From NCBI RefSeq assembly GCF_016650635.1, contig NZ_JAEKFI010000004.1, positions 1,713,501 to 1,777,500 on the forward strand: DNA of 64,000 bases, read 5' to 3'. This stretch comes from Pseudomonas sp. TH43. Lineage in GTDB: Bacteria; Pseudomonadota; Gammaproteobacteria; Pseudomonadales; Pseudomonadaceae. Both the position numbers and the translations under genes were made by a program. The notes under the pieces are model-generated. The model ran no database searches. It was not told where the DNA came from and saw nothing but the letters and a program-made list of their open reading frames with translations. Positions 42,698 to 49,960 of the stretch are shown one piece after another (the stretch's first letter is position 1; every line of letters begins with the position of its first letter).

Positions 42698-42772
42698 CTT
42701 CGCGGGCAAGCCTTGCTCCTACAAAAAAGCGCACCTGCGACTCATCTGTAGGAGCAAGGCTTGCCCGCGAAG
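42698..42772. repeat. Left REP doublet flanking the RAYT gene
   Basis: A 75-base REPIN: two inverted REP arms (CTTCGCGGGCAAGCC... and complement) around the spacer AAAAAAGCGCACCTGCGACT. It is identical at 74 of 75 bases to the doublet at 43341-43415 on the other side of the transposase gene. Confidence 0.95.
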
Positions 42773-42867
42773 AGGTCCTCAGAAACATCCCGATTAATTG
42801 TTATTCATCGATTTTTCCTCCAACGATCTAGTGTGAGTGCAGAGTTCACGATAAAGGAGGATCGCTC

Positions 42868-43326
42868 ATGAAAAGCCCATGCCACGCCCATCGCCTGCGC
42901 CTTGGACGCTATTTCGATGAAGGACAGATTTATCTGCTGACTGCCGTAGTCCGAAACCGTCGCCCTGTTTTTTCTACCTTTCCAGCCGGCCGACTGGCCG
43001 TCAATGCGTTCCAGATAGCCGAGCATGAGCAACTGGCCAAATCATTGGCCTGGGTGGTCATGCCTGACCACTTTCATTGGCTGATTGAGCTGCAAAACTC
43101 GACGCTGCCATCGTTGATGGGGAGAACGAAATCTCGCACCACGGTTGCTTTGAATCGGTTGCTTAAGATGGAGGGCACCCTGTGGCAGTCAGGCTTTCAT
43201 GACAGAGCAATCAGGCGGGAAGAGGATCTCCAAGCGGTTGCCCGATATATCGTTGCCAACCCGCTTCGTGCTGGACTGGTCAAGAAAATTGGTGACTATC
43301 CGCTGTGGGATGCCATTTGGGTGTGA
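42868..43326 (+). CDS. REP-associated tyrosine transposase (RAYT)
   Basis: A 152-residue single-domain Y1 HUH nuclease of the TnpA-REP family, which binds and cleaves REP hairpins. The HUH metal site is VVMPDHFHWLIEL (about residues 64-76), and the candidate nucleophile Tyr is in AVARYIVANPLRAGL near residue 129. AAGGAGGATCGCTC precedes the ATG. It stands alone between two nearly identical REP doublets, the classical RAYT arrangement. These proteins are thought to disperse REPINs; unlike insertion sequences the gene itself is usually single copy and stably inherited. Confidence 0.93.
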   Translation: MKSPCHAHRLRLGRYFDEGQIYLLTAVVRNRRPVFSTFPAGRLAVNAFQIAEHEQLAKSLAWVVMPDHFHWLIELQNSTLPSLMGRTKSRTTVALNRLLKMEGTLWQSGFHDRAIRREEDLQAVARYIVANPLRAGLVKKIGDYPLWDAIWV

Positions 43327-43340
43327 ACATTCAGAGGCCT

Positions 43341-43415
43341 CTTCGCGGGCAAGCCTTGCTCCTACAAAAAAGCGCACCTGCGACTCATCTGTAGGAGCAA
43401 GGTTTGCCCGCGAAG
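43341..43415. repeat. Right REP doublet flanking the RAYT gene
   Basis: A 75-base REPIN that starts 14 bases after the RAYT stop. It differs from the left copy by one C-to-T in the right arm, and shares even the spacer. This points to recent duplication or gene conversion. Confidence 0.95.
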
Positions 43416-43439
43416 GAGTAGTCTCAGCCAAATGCGCAA

Positions 43440-44516
43440 TCAGGATTCTGCCAATGCCCTGAGCGTCGCCTTGCGCTCAGACACCGGCAGTTCACCCAAT
43501 TTCTCGACCTCGACATAAAACCTCTGCCAATCTCCCTCGACCTTTTTGAACAACGCCGAAAACGCCGGCACCCATTGGTCATACAGTCCAAACGGCAACA
43601 ACCGCGCGTTGTTCAATGGCGCATTCACCCAGGCGTCATAGCGCTTGTCCCCGGCCCATTGGCTGTCGCGAATGGTTCGGTAATCCCGGCGAAACTGCTC
43701 GAATTCTGCCGCTTTGCGTTCGCGCATCTGTTCCACCGGCAATGGTTGGGCGTACAGCTTCTCCAACCGAGAGCGGGTATCCAGCACCAACGCAATAAAC
43801 TGATCACGCTGCTGCAACCGTGAATCGGTATCTGCGGGTAATCCGCGAGACGCGTGCCACTGCCGCGTGCCTTCCTGCTCGACAAACGTGGCAAAGGACT
43901 CGTTGAACTCGGTGTCGTCCTTCACATAAAAGCGCTGATGCGCCAGTTCGTGAAAGATCAGCGTGGCCAGGCGTTCGTCGCCCCAACCCATCATGGTGTT
44001 GATGATCGGGTCATTGAACCAGCCGAGCGTCGAGTACGCCTCGACACCGCCAATCGACACGTCCATACCCTGCAAACGCTGGATCGCCGCTTCGCCGCGT
44101 GCCGCGCCTTGGCTGTAGTAACCGCGATATGCCACGCACCCGGCAATCGGAAAGCAATGGTTCTGCGGTGTCAGGGAAAACTCCTGAGTGGCGAACACAT
44201 TCCACACCACGAACGGCCGGCCAATGTCGGCGTACAGGCGATAGCTCTGATTGTCCGGCAAATGCAGGTGCTCGCTGGCGAATGCGCGGGCTTTTTGCGA
44301 CTGGGCCAGATGCTTGCGCAATGTCGCGTCGCGGCTCGGGTCGGCAATGACCTTTTCCACCGGCTCGCGCGCCCGCAGCAATTGCAACTGACCACTGGCC
44401 AACTGGCCGTAATAGCTGACGCTGGTGCAACCGTTGAGCAACAAAAGCAACACACCCGGAAACAAAACCCGAAAAACGCGATCAAGTAACCCATGGCTTG
44501 GAAAAGGCCTGATCAA
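43440..44516 (-). CDS. Lipoprotein aminopeptidase (putative zinc peptidase)
   Basis: A 358-residue protein. I place the start at TTG 44516, with GGGGGGA upstream, giving MIRPFPSHGLLDRVFRVLFP and a lipobox LLLLLNGC near residue 30; no ATG gives a sensible N-terminus. The zinc site is LIFHELAHQRFYV, an HExxH, followed by NESFATFVEQEGTR with the third ligand Glu. These match the family of predicted aminopeptidases widespread in Proteobacteria. It should be anchored at the outer or inner membrane facing the periplasm. It is divergent from a lipoprotein gene. Confidence 0.85.
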   Translation of the reverse strand: MIRPFPSHGLLDRVFRVLFPGVLLLLLNGCTSVSYYGQLASGQLQLLRAREPVEKVIADPSRDATLRKHLAQSQKARAFASEHLHLPDNQSYRLYADIGRPFVVWNVFATQEFSLTPQNHCFPIAGCVAYRGYYSQGAARGEAAIQRLQGMDVSIGGVEAYSTLGWFNDPIINTMMGWGDERLATLIFHELAHQRFYVKDDTEFNESFATFVEQEGTRQWHASRGLPADTDSRLQQRDQFIALVLDTRSRLEKLYAQPLPVEQMRERKAAEFEQFRRDYRTIRDSQWAGDKRYDAWVNAPLNNARLLPFGLYDQWVPAFSALFKKVEGDWQRFYVEVEKLGELPVSERKATLRALAES

Positions 44517-44576
44517 AATAAGAAATCCCCCCGGAGAGTCTGCTCGCAAGACTATCCCGCCTAAAGGAGCACCGCT

Positions 44577-44999
44577 ATGCGCATGTTGATGCTGACGGGA
44601 GGCCTGCTGACATTGGCCGGTTGTGCCGGATTCGGAATGCCCGATCCTGACCCTTCGCAAGCCTGGATCGATCTCGATGCACGGCAACAAGACACGGCGC
44701 TGCAAGCGCTGGAAGTCGATCGCAAGTCCGCCGTCGACAAACGCTACTTCGAGGTACAGCCCGGCAGCCATGAACTGAAGGTGCGTTATCAATTTCCGGT
44801 GGCCGCGACCAACATCGGCCCCGACGCCGAACCGCTGTGGCGCGATTGTCAGATGAACGTGAAATTCAAGGATTTCAATGCCGGCCAGCGCTATCAGTTG
44901 CAGGCCGGCAGCATCGGTTTCCGGCCGTGGGCCAAGCTCTATGACGAGCAACGCAACGTCGTTGGGCAGGGCACGCCGGCGGGCTGTCAGAAGACCTGA
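44577..44999 (+). CDS. Small lipoprotein, paralogue 1 of a tandem pair
   Basis: A 140-residue lipoprotein with lipobox LLTLAGCAG (Cys about residue 16); AAGGAGCACCGCT precedes the start. Shared features with the next gene include AWIDLDARQQD..., FEVQPGSHELKVRYQF, a conserved Cys in WRDCQMNVKF, FNAGQRYQLQA and a final Cys. The pattern suggests a beta-rich domain with one disulfide. Function is unknown. Confidence 0.8.
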   Translation: MRMLMLTGGLLTLAGCAGFGMPDPDPSQAWIDLDARQQDTALQALEVDRKSAVDKRYFEVQPGSHELKVRYQFPVAATNIGPDAEPLWRDCQMNVKFKDFNAGQRYQLQAGSIGFRPWAKLYDEQRNVVGQGTPAGCQKT

Positions 45000-45039
45000 T
45001 CGGCGTTATGCTGGATGTCCAAATCAAAGGACATCGATC

Positions 45040-45459
45040 ATGCGCAGGTTGACGCTGTTGCTCGCTGCAAGTCTCGTTGCTGGCTGCCAGAGCCCGCTGC
45101 CGGCGGCGGATCCCGGTAAAGCCTGGGTCGACTTTGCGATGCCGGCACCCGGGGGCAAAGTGCTGATGGCCGAGCGGCTGGACAACGTGCGCCTGGAGGA
45201 CGGGCGCTTTTTTCAAGTCGCGCCGGGCAGCCATGAGCTGACTGTACGCTTCGATTTCGAAATTTTCGGCGGTGGCCTGGGCATGAACACCGACCCGCAG
45301 GAGCGGTTGTGTTACATGACCTTGCGTTACGATCAATTCGAGGCCGGGCAGCGTTATCGGCTGGAGGCCCGATCATTGGCCTTCACGCCCAGCGCCCGGC
45401 TGATCAACCGCGAAGGCAAGATTGTCGCTGAAGAGCGTCAGATCAACTGCGTACCGTAA
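45040..45459 (+). CDS. Small lipoprotein, paralogue 2 of a tandem pair
   Basis: A 139-residue lipoprotein with lipobox SLVAGCQS. The ATG at 45040 follows AAAGGACATCGATC. It parallels the upstream gene: AWVDFAMPAPGG, FQVAPGSHELTVRFDF, LCYMTLRYDQFEAGQRYRLEARS, and a C-terminal Cys (INCVP). The two genes are 40 bases apart and clearly arose by duplication, with about one-third identity by eye. Confidence 0.8.
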   Translation: MRRLTLLLAASLVAGCQSPLPAADPGKAWVDFAMPAPGGKVLMAERLDNVRLEDGRFFQVAPGSHELTVRFDFEIFGGGLGMNTDPQERLCYMTLRYDQFEAGQRYRLEARSLAFTPSARLINREGKIVAEERQINCVP

Positions 45460-45465
45460 ACGACT

Positions 45466-45705
45466 TCAGCTGTCGTTCTTCTGATAGATGATTGCTTTGG
45501 TGCCGTTCTCACAAGAACCGACAACCATTGCGATGTCATGTTTTTCGGCTTCTTCCTTGCTGACGATTTCCAGCGTGTAGGACGGCACTGCTTTAGCCTG
45601 AATCTTTACCTCGATCTCTTTTCTGAGTTCTTCGCAATCTTTGGGTGCCGCAACAACCGAGGTGGCCAATGCACTGCAGAGGATCGCCAAGCCAATACGT
45701 TTCAT
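45466..45705 (-). CDS. DUF1161 family periplasmic protein
   Basis: A 79-residue secreted protein; signal peptide MKRIGLAILCSALATSVVAA. The body has the family pattern CEELRKEIEVKIQAK, YTLEIV and VVGSCENGTKAIIY, with two Cys likely forming a disulfide. The start at 45705 follows GGGAGCTTCACTC. A second member lies at 47907-48128. Function is unknown. Confidence 0.85.
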   Translation of the reverse strand: MKRIGLAILCSALATSVVAAPKDCEELRKEIEVKIQAKAVPSYTLEIVSKEEAEKHDIAMVVGSCENGTKAIIYQKNDS

Positions 45706-45848
45706 GAGTGAAGCTCCCTGAGGCAGCGCGCACGGGCGTGCGCTGAAGCTGCTGTCACCTATTCGACCATATTTCCACAAAACGAGTTCTGACTTCGCTC
45801 ACATCTTGTGCGGCAGTGTTAACGAATTATCAGATGCCCTGAAATCCC

Positions 45849-45939
45849 TGTGGGAGCCTGGCTTGCCAGCGATGACGTCGGCACAGCGACCATCAATCTC
45901 GCCGTATCCACCGCAATCGCTGGCAAACCAGCTCCCACA
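45849..45939. repeat. REP doublet (class TGTGGGAGC...GCCAGCGATG)
   Basis: Imperfect inverted arms TGTGGGAGCCTGGCTTGCCA... and ...TGGCAAACCAGCTCCCACA surround a 40-base spacer in the gap between two genes. It is another REP class in the window. Confidence 0.85.
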
Positions 45940-45971
45940 GGCTTATGTCGCTGCTATTCAAGTGCGCCGAA

Positions 45972-46403
45972 TCAGCTGACCAGCGTTGCTTCAAGGCTAA
46001 TCTTGGCATTCAGCACCTTGGACACCGGGCACCCTTCCTTGGCCTTTTTGCTCAGCTCATCAAACTGCGCCTGCGTCGCCCCAGGGATTTTCGCCTTGAG
46101 GATCAGCTTTACCGCCGTGATCGCGAAACCGCCCTCAACCTGATCAAGGGTGACTTCTGCCTGGGTGTCGATGCTGTCGGCCTTGAGGCCCGCATCGCCG
46201 AGAATCATCGAGAACGCCATCGAGAAACAACCGGCATGCGCGGCGCCGATCAGTTCTTCCGGGTTGGTGCCCTTGCCGCCTTCGAAACGTGCCTTGAAGC
46301 CGTATGGTGCTTCTCTGAGGACACCGGTTTCGGTGGAAATCGAGCCGATGCCGGTTTTCAGGTCACCTGCCCAATGTGCGGATGCTTTCTTCACGATAGC
46401 CAT
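45972..46403 (-). CDS. osmC: OsmC family peroxiredoxin
   Basis: A 143-residue organic hydroperoxide reductase of the OsmC type. The start at 46403 (MAIVKKASAHWAGDLKTG) follows a GAGGCAGAC site. Redox Cys residues are in AAHAGCFSMAFS (about residue 60) and EGCPVSKVLN (about residue 125), with the substrate Arg and Glu regions LREAPYGFKARFE and NPEELIGAAHAG. The length matches OsmC. It is probably stress-induced, but no specific operator is visible. Confidence 0.92.
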   Translation of the reverse strand: MAIVKKASAHWAGDLKTGIGSISTETGVLREAPYGFKARFEGGKGTNPEELIGAAHAGCFSMAFSMILGDAGLKADSIDTQAEVTLDQVEGGFAITAVKLILKAKIPGATQAQFDELSKKAKEGCPVSKVLNAKISLEATLVS

Positions 46404-46590
46404 GTCTGCCTCCTCAAGATCTGGCGCGGAATGCCGCGCCGACGTGGTTTTTGCTTGCAAGGCTTCTGAGGATAGATGGCGCGACAAAGTTCAGCCTGTC
46501 TGAATCGTTGACTTTTTTAGTAGGAAATTTCGACGCTGCTATTGAAACTCGGGTATATGCCCTCATTGCACAAAACACGCTTATGGATTC

Positions 46591-46644
46591 GGCAGGTTTT
46601 CGTTCGCAAGAAAAACCTGCCTCCTCACTTGGAGAAGCAGGTTT
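46591..46644 (+). promoter_or_regulatory. Leader with mutually exclusive hairpins over the monooxygenase start
   Basis: GGCAGGTTTT (46591-46600) can pair with AAAACCTGCC (46612-46621). The same central segment can instead pair with GCAGGTTT (46637-46644), extended by CTCC/GGAG, which buries the Shine-Dalgarno region and ends at the ATG. A 21-codon open frame (46583-46648) spans the element, and its TGA overlaps the start codon. Function is inferred from base pairing only. Confidence 0.4.
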
Positions 46645-47646
46645 ATGAAGCAACTCTCGGACGTAAAATTTTCTACCCTCGATCTGGTGCCGGTTCGCGA
46701 AAACGGCAGCCCGGCGCAGTCTCTGCGCAACTCGCTCGATCTGGCGCAGCATGCCGAGAAGTTCGGTTACACGCGGTTCTGGGTGGCCGAACACCACAAC
46801 ATGGATGGCATCGCCAGCTCGGCGACATCGGTGTTACTCGGCTATCTGGCCGGTGGTACATCGACCATTCGCGTCGGCTCGGGTGGTGTCATGCTGCCCA
46901 ACCATGCGCCGCTGGTGATTGCCGAGCAGTTCGGCACCCTCGAAAGTTTGTATCCGGGGCGGATCGATCTGGGCTTGGGCCGTGCGCCCGGCTCCGACCA
47001 GATGACCGCGCGGGCCCTGCGCCGTGAACGCTCTGGCAGTGCCGATGATTTCCCTGAAGACGTTGCCGAACTGGCCCGCTTCCTTGGCCCGCGCACGCCG
47101 GATCAACGCGTGATCGCTATGCCGGGCACCGGCACCAACGTGCCGATCTGGTTGCTCGGCTCCAGTCTGTTCAGTGCGCAATTGGCCGGCGAGCGCGGTT
47201 TGCCCTACGCCTTCGCCTCGCATTTCGCACCGCGCTTCATGCATGAGGCGATTCGCGTCTATCGCAATCACTTCAAGCCGTCGGCGGTGCTCGACAAGCC
47301 GTATGTGATGCTCGGCGTGCCACTCGTGGCAGCGGATACCGATGAGCAAGCCGATTATCTGGCGACTTCCGTGTACCAGCGCATTCTTGCGCTGATGCGT
47401 GGGCAAAGTCTGGTGCAGCGCCCGCCAGTGAAAACCATGGAAGGCCTGTGGCTGCCACACGAGCGTGAGGCGGTGGGCGATTTCCTCGGTCTGGCGATGG
47501 TCGGCAGCCCGCAGAAAATCCGCGCGAAACTCGAAGTGCTGATCGAGCAAACCCAGGCCGATGAGCTGATTTTCACCAGTGATCTCTACGAACACGCCGA
47601 CCGCGTGCATTCCTACGAACTGCTGGCGCAGGTGATGAAGGGCTGA
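46645..47646 (+). CDS. Luciferase-like flavin-dependent monooxygenase
   Basis: A 333-residue protein of the bacterial-luciferase superfamily (LLM class, YhbW/MsnO8-type). Characteristic are FSTLDLVPVRENGS at the N-terminus, RFWVAEHHNMDGIASSATSVLLG, and the flavin/phosphate region RIRVGSGGVMLPNHAPLVIAEQFGTLESLYPGRIDLGLGRAPG (shown here in part as VGSGGVMLPNHAPL and RIDLGLGRAPGSD). The length is standard. No partner flavin reductase gene is adjacent and the substrate is unknown. The start codon sits in the hairpin leader described separately. Confidence 0.9.
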   Translation: MKQLSDVKFSTLDLVPVRENGSPAQSLRNSLDLAQHAEKFGYTRFWVAEHHNMDGIASSATSVLLGYLAGGTSTIRVGSGGVMLPNHAPLVIAEQFGTLESLYPGRIDLGLGRAPGSDQMTARALRRERSGSADDFPEDVAELARFLGPRTPDQRVIAMPGTGTNVPIWLLGSSLFSAQLAGERGLPYAFASHFAPRFMHEAIRVYRNHFKPSAVLDKPYVMLGVPLVAADTDEQADYLATSVYQRILALMRGQSLVQRPPVKTMEGLWLPHEREAVGDFLGLAMVGSPQKIRAKLEVLIEQTQADELIFTSDLYEHADRVHSYELLAQVMKG

Positions 47647-47649
47647 AAA

Positions 47650-47820
47650 GCCCCTCACCCTAACCTTTTCCCGGAGGGAGAGGGGACTCATTGAGGAGTT
47701 CTCGCGCTCGACATCGACCTGAAAAATCGACTCGAACTCAGGTTTTCAACAGCCCCCGATCTGCTCCCTTTCCCCTCTACCCTTTGGGGGGCAGGGCAGG
47801 GCAGGGCTGGGGTGAGGGGG
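47650..47820. repeat. Inverted extragenic repeat pair (CCCCTCACCC class)
   Basis: GCCCCTCACCCTAACC... begins 3 bases after the monooxygenase stop and its complement ...GGCTGGGGTGAGGGGG ends at 47820. The right arm contains a short tandem GGGCAGGGCAGGGCAG. It is the same class as the repeat at 16351. Confidence 0.75.
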
Positions 47821-47860
47821 TTCGATTTCAAATCCACCAAAAATCCCAAATTCGGGACAT

Positions 47861-47892
47861 AAAAAAGCCGACGCATTGGCGTCGGCTTTTTG
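47861..47892. terminator. Bidirectional terminator of the DUF1161 gene
   Basis: AAAAAGCCGACGC / GCGTCGGCTTTTT with an ATTG loop; T runs on both strands. It lies beyond the stop of the minus-strand DUF1161 gene and could also stop plus-strand transcripts from the monooxygenase. Confidence 0.9.
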
Positions 47893-47906
47893 CATTTCAG
47901 GCGCGA

Positions 47907-48128
47907 TCAACCGCGCTTGTAGACGATTTCCTTGGTCTTGCCTTCGCAGGTACCGACGACTTTGCCGTCGTGGGCGCCCTTGTCGACAATCTCCAGCGAA
48001 TACCCCGAAACGCCCTTGGCATCCAGCTTCGCCGCGATCTCGCTTTTCAGCTCTTCACAAGGCTTGCCGGCAGCAAACGCACCACCCGCAAGGCTCAACA
48101 AACCTACTGCCAACATGAACTTCTTCAT
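47907..48128 (-). CDS. DUF1161 family periplasmic protein
   Basis: A 73-residue secreted protein with signal peptide MKKFMLAVGLLSLAGGAFAA. Core pattern CEELKSEIAAKLDAKGVSGY, SLEIVDKG and VVGTCEGKTKEIVY matches the member at 45466-45705, with the same two Cys. The start at 48128 follows AGGGAGTGCGACCG. Function is unknown. Confidence 0.87.
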   Translation of the reverse strand: MKKFMLAVGLLSLAGGAFAAGKPCEELKSEIAAKLDAKGVSGYSLEIVDKGAHDGKVVGTCEGKTKEIVYKRG

Positions 48129-48256
48129 CGGTCGCACTCCCTGGTCGGATTAAAAGAGGCGGGCATCGGGTCGTTTACCCAATGCGCTCACCCTGTAGCG
48201 CTTTGCCATTCCTATGGCACTCGGCCAGCGCGCAAGTTCAGAAGCGTAGACCAAAC

Positions 48257-48472
48257 TCAGCTACTGGCAATGCGGAAGCCGACTTTCAGTGTCACCTGAA
48301 AGTGTGCAGCCTTACCGTCCTTGATGTGGCCACGGGTATCGACCACTTCAAACCACTCCAGGTGCTTGATGCTCTTGTTGGCCTCGGCCAGCGCGTTGTT
48401 GATGGCGTCTTCGATGCTGCTGGCGGACGAACCGACCAGCTCGACTTTCTTGTACGTGTGATGGTCACTCAT
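48257..48472 (-). CDS. Dodecin flavin-binding protein
   Basis: A 71-residue protein: MSDHHTYKKVELVGSSASSIE at the start, a helix with DAINNALAEANKSI, and the flavin-stacking Trp in HLEWFEVVDTRGHI. Dodecins assemble as twelve-mers that store or buffer flavins. The start at 48472 follows AAGGAGATCGCC. Single-gene unit. Confidence 0.93.
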   Translation of the reverse strand: MSDHHTYKKVELVGSSASSIEDAINNALAEANKSIKHLEWFEVVDTRGHIKDGKAAHFQVTLKVGFRIASS

Positions 48473-48629
48473 GGCGATCTCCTTGGCGTGTGAAATTGAG
48501 ACTAGCAGTGAATCTGCACTGTTGAATTCGGTGGCTCTGCGCAGACGAAGTTCAGATTTTCTGCACTTTCTCAAACCGTTGAAGTCCCAAACAACACACG
48601 CCACTCATCACCAATGCAGGAGAGCCACC

Positions 48630-48956
48630 ATGGCCAACACCTCTTTACGTAAAGCCTCGTTGCAAAGCATGGAAGCCGAGATCGAGAGTCTGCTCAAATC
48701 GTTGGAAAGCTTGAAAGACGACGCTTCAGACGAGTCGCGCAAGACCCTCAAAGCGCTGAAAAGCAATGCTGAAAGCGCGCTGAAACACTCGCGTCACCTG
48801 CTCAGCGACGCCTATGAAGAAGTCAAAGTGAAAACCCGTGAGACCGGGATCGCCACGCGCGATTATGCTCAGGAACATCCGTGGACGACCGCCGGTGTGG
48901 CGGTCGGTGCGATCGGTCTGCTAGCCGCTTATCTGCTGTTCAAGCGCGGCGAGTGA
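48630..48956 (+). CDS. DUF883 (ElaB/YqjD/YgaM) family membrane protein
   Basis: A 108-residue protein with a long helical, charged N-terminal part (coiled coil about residues 10-75) and a C-terminal transmembrane helix (GVAVGAIGLLAAYLLF). The EHPWTTAGVAVGAIGLLAAYL signature is typical of tail-anchored ribosome-associated DUF883 proteins. AGGAGAGCCACC precedes the start. Its last 28 bases overlap the convergent trpI gene. Confidence 0.9.
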   Translation: MANTSLRKASLQSMEAEIESLLKSLESLKDDASDESRKTLKALKSNAESALKHSRHLLSDAYEEVKVKTRETGIATRDYAQEHPWTTAGVAVGAIGLLAAYLLFKRGE

Positions 48957-49846
48957 TCGCTCTGGTGCAGCTCATTTTTGAGCCACTGCGCCAGTTGCCG
49001 AGCGCGCCCGTCTGCGGCGCGCTTGGGTAGCCACAACGCCAGTTGCGCCGGGGTTTCACAGAAACCCCACGGCGCAACCAGGCGACCCGCTTTCAAATCC
49101 TCAGTCACCAACGGCTCCGGCGCGATGGCGACGCCAAGTCCTGCCACCGCTGCTTCCAGCAAGTAATACAAATGCTCGAATCCTTGCCCGAGCTTCAACG
49201 CCTTGGCGTCGAGGTGGTTTTGCTGTGCCCAGCTCGGCCACGCCTGTGGACGAGAAGTGGTGTGCAGCAGCGGTTCATTGAGCAGCGATGCGGCTGGCGC
49301 TGTTTGCAGGCGTTGATAGCCGCTGAACAGTGGGCTCATCACTGGGCCTATGCGTTCGGCGGCCAATTCGTAAACCTGCATGTCTGCCGGCCATGGCGGC
49401 TCGGCGAACAGTAGCAAGGCATCCAGCCCCGGACGCCGAGGATCGAGATCGCCTTCACCCGCTGAAAGGTGCAAGCGCAAATCCGGCAGGTCGGCATTCA
49501 ATCGGCCCAAGCGCGGAATAAACCAGCGCGCCAGCAGACTTCCGGAGCAGCCGAGTACGAACGGCGCATCGGCGGTGCTTTGTGTCAGCTCGGCACAAAC
49601 ATTGCGCAAGCGGTCGAAGGCTTCGCCGCTGGCATCGCGTAAACGCACGCCGGCATCTGTGAGTTTCAAGCCGCGCCCATCCTTGACGAACAGACTTACA
49701 CCCAGGTGTTCTTCGAGCACCTTGAGCTGACGACTGACCGCGCCATGGGTGACGTGCAGCTGTTCGGCGGCCTGACTGACGCTGTTCAGCCGGGCGGTGG
49801 CTTCGAATGCGCGCAAGGCGTTCAAGGGAGGAAGGTCATGGCTCAT
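48929..49846 (-). CDS. trpI: LysR-type regulator TrpI, activator of trpBA
   Basis: A 305-residue LysR regulator. The N-terminal helix-turn-helix is LNALRAFEATARLNSVSQAAEQLHV region with THGAVSRQLKVLEEHLG as the recognition part. The C-terminal effector domain begins near residue 90. In pseudomonads TrpI is divergent from trpBA and activates it in response to indoleglycerol phosphate; the arrangement here is the same. The 3' end overlaps the convergent DUF883 gene. Confidence 0.93.
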   Translation of the reverse strand: MSHDLPPLNALRAFEATARLNSVSQAAEQLHVTHGAVSRQLKVLEEHLGVSLFVKDGRGLKLTDAGVRLRDASGEAFDRLRNVCAELTQSTADAPFVLGCSGSLLARWFIPRLGRLNADLPDLRLHLSAGEGDLDPRRPGLDALLLFAEPPWPADMQVYELAAERIGPVMSPLFSGYQRLQTAPAASLLNEPLLHTTSRPQAWPSWAQQNHLDAKALKLGQGFEHLYYLLEAAVAGLGVAIAPEPLVTEDLKAGRLVAPWGFCETPAQLALWLPKRAADGRARQLAQWLKNELHQSDHSPRLNSR

Positions 49847-49852
49847 GATATC

Positions 49853-49869
49853 TGTGAGTTTTCCTGACA
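49853..49869. promoter_or_regulatory. TrpI operator (site I-like)
   Basis: TGTGAG-N5-CTGACA lies 7 bases outside the trpI start, in the trpI-trpB gap. I recall TGTGAG-N5-CTCACA as the strong TrpI site in P. aeruginosa; this differs by one base. A weaker adjacent site nearer the trpB promoter would be expected. Confidence 0.65.
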
Positions 49870-49960
49870 GGTTGCGGCGATCTTATCGGTTTTCAGCATA
49901 GAAGGTCAGGGGTAGAGTGGTCGTCATTGTCTTTCGACCCGAATTCACCTGGAGCGACCC

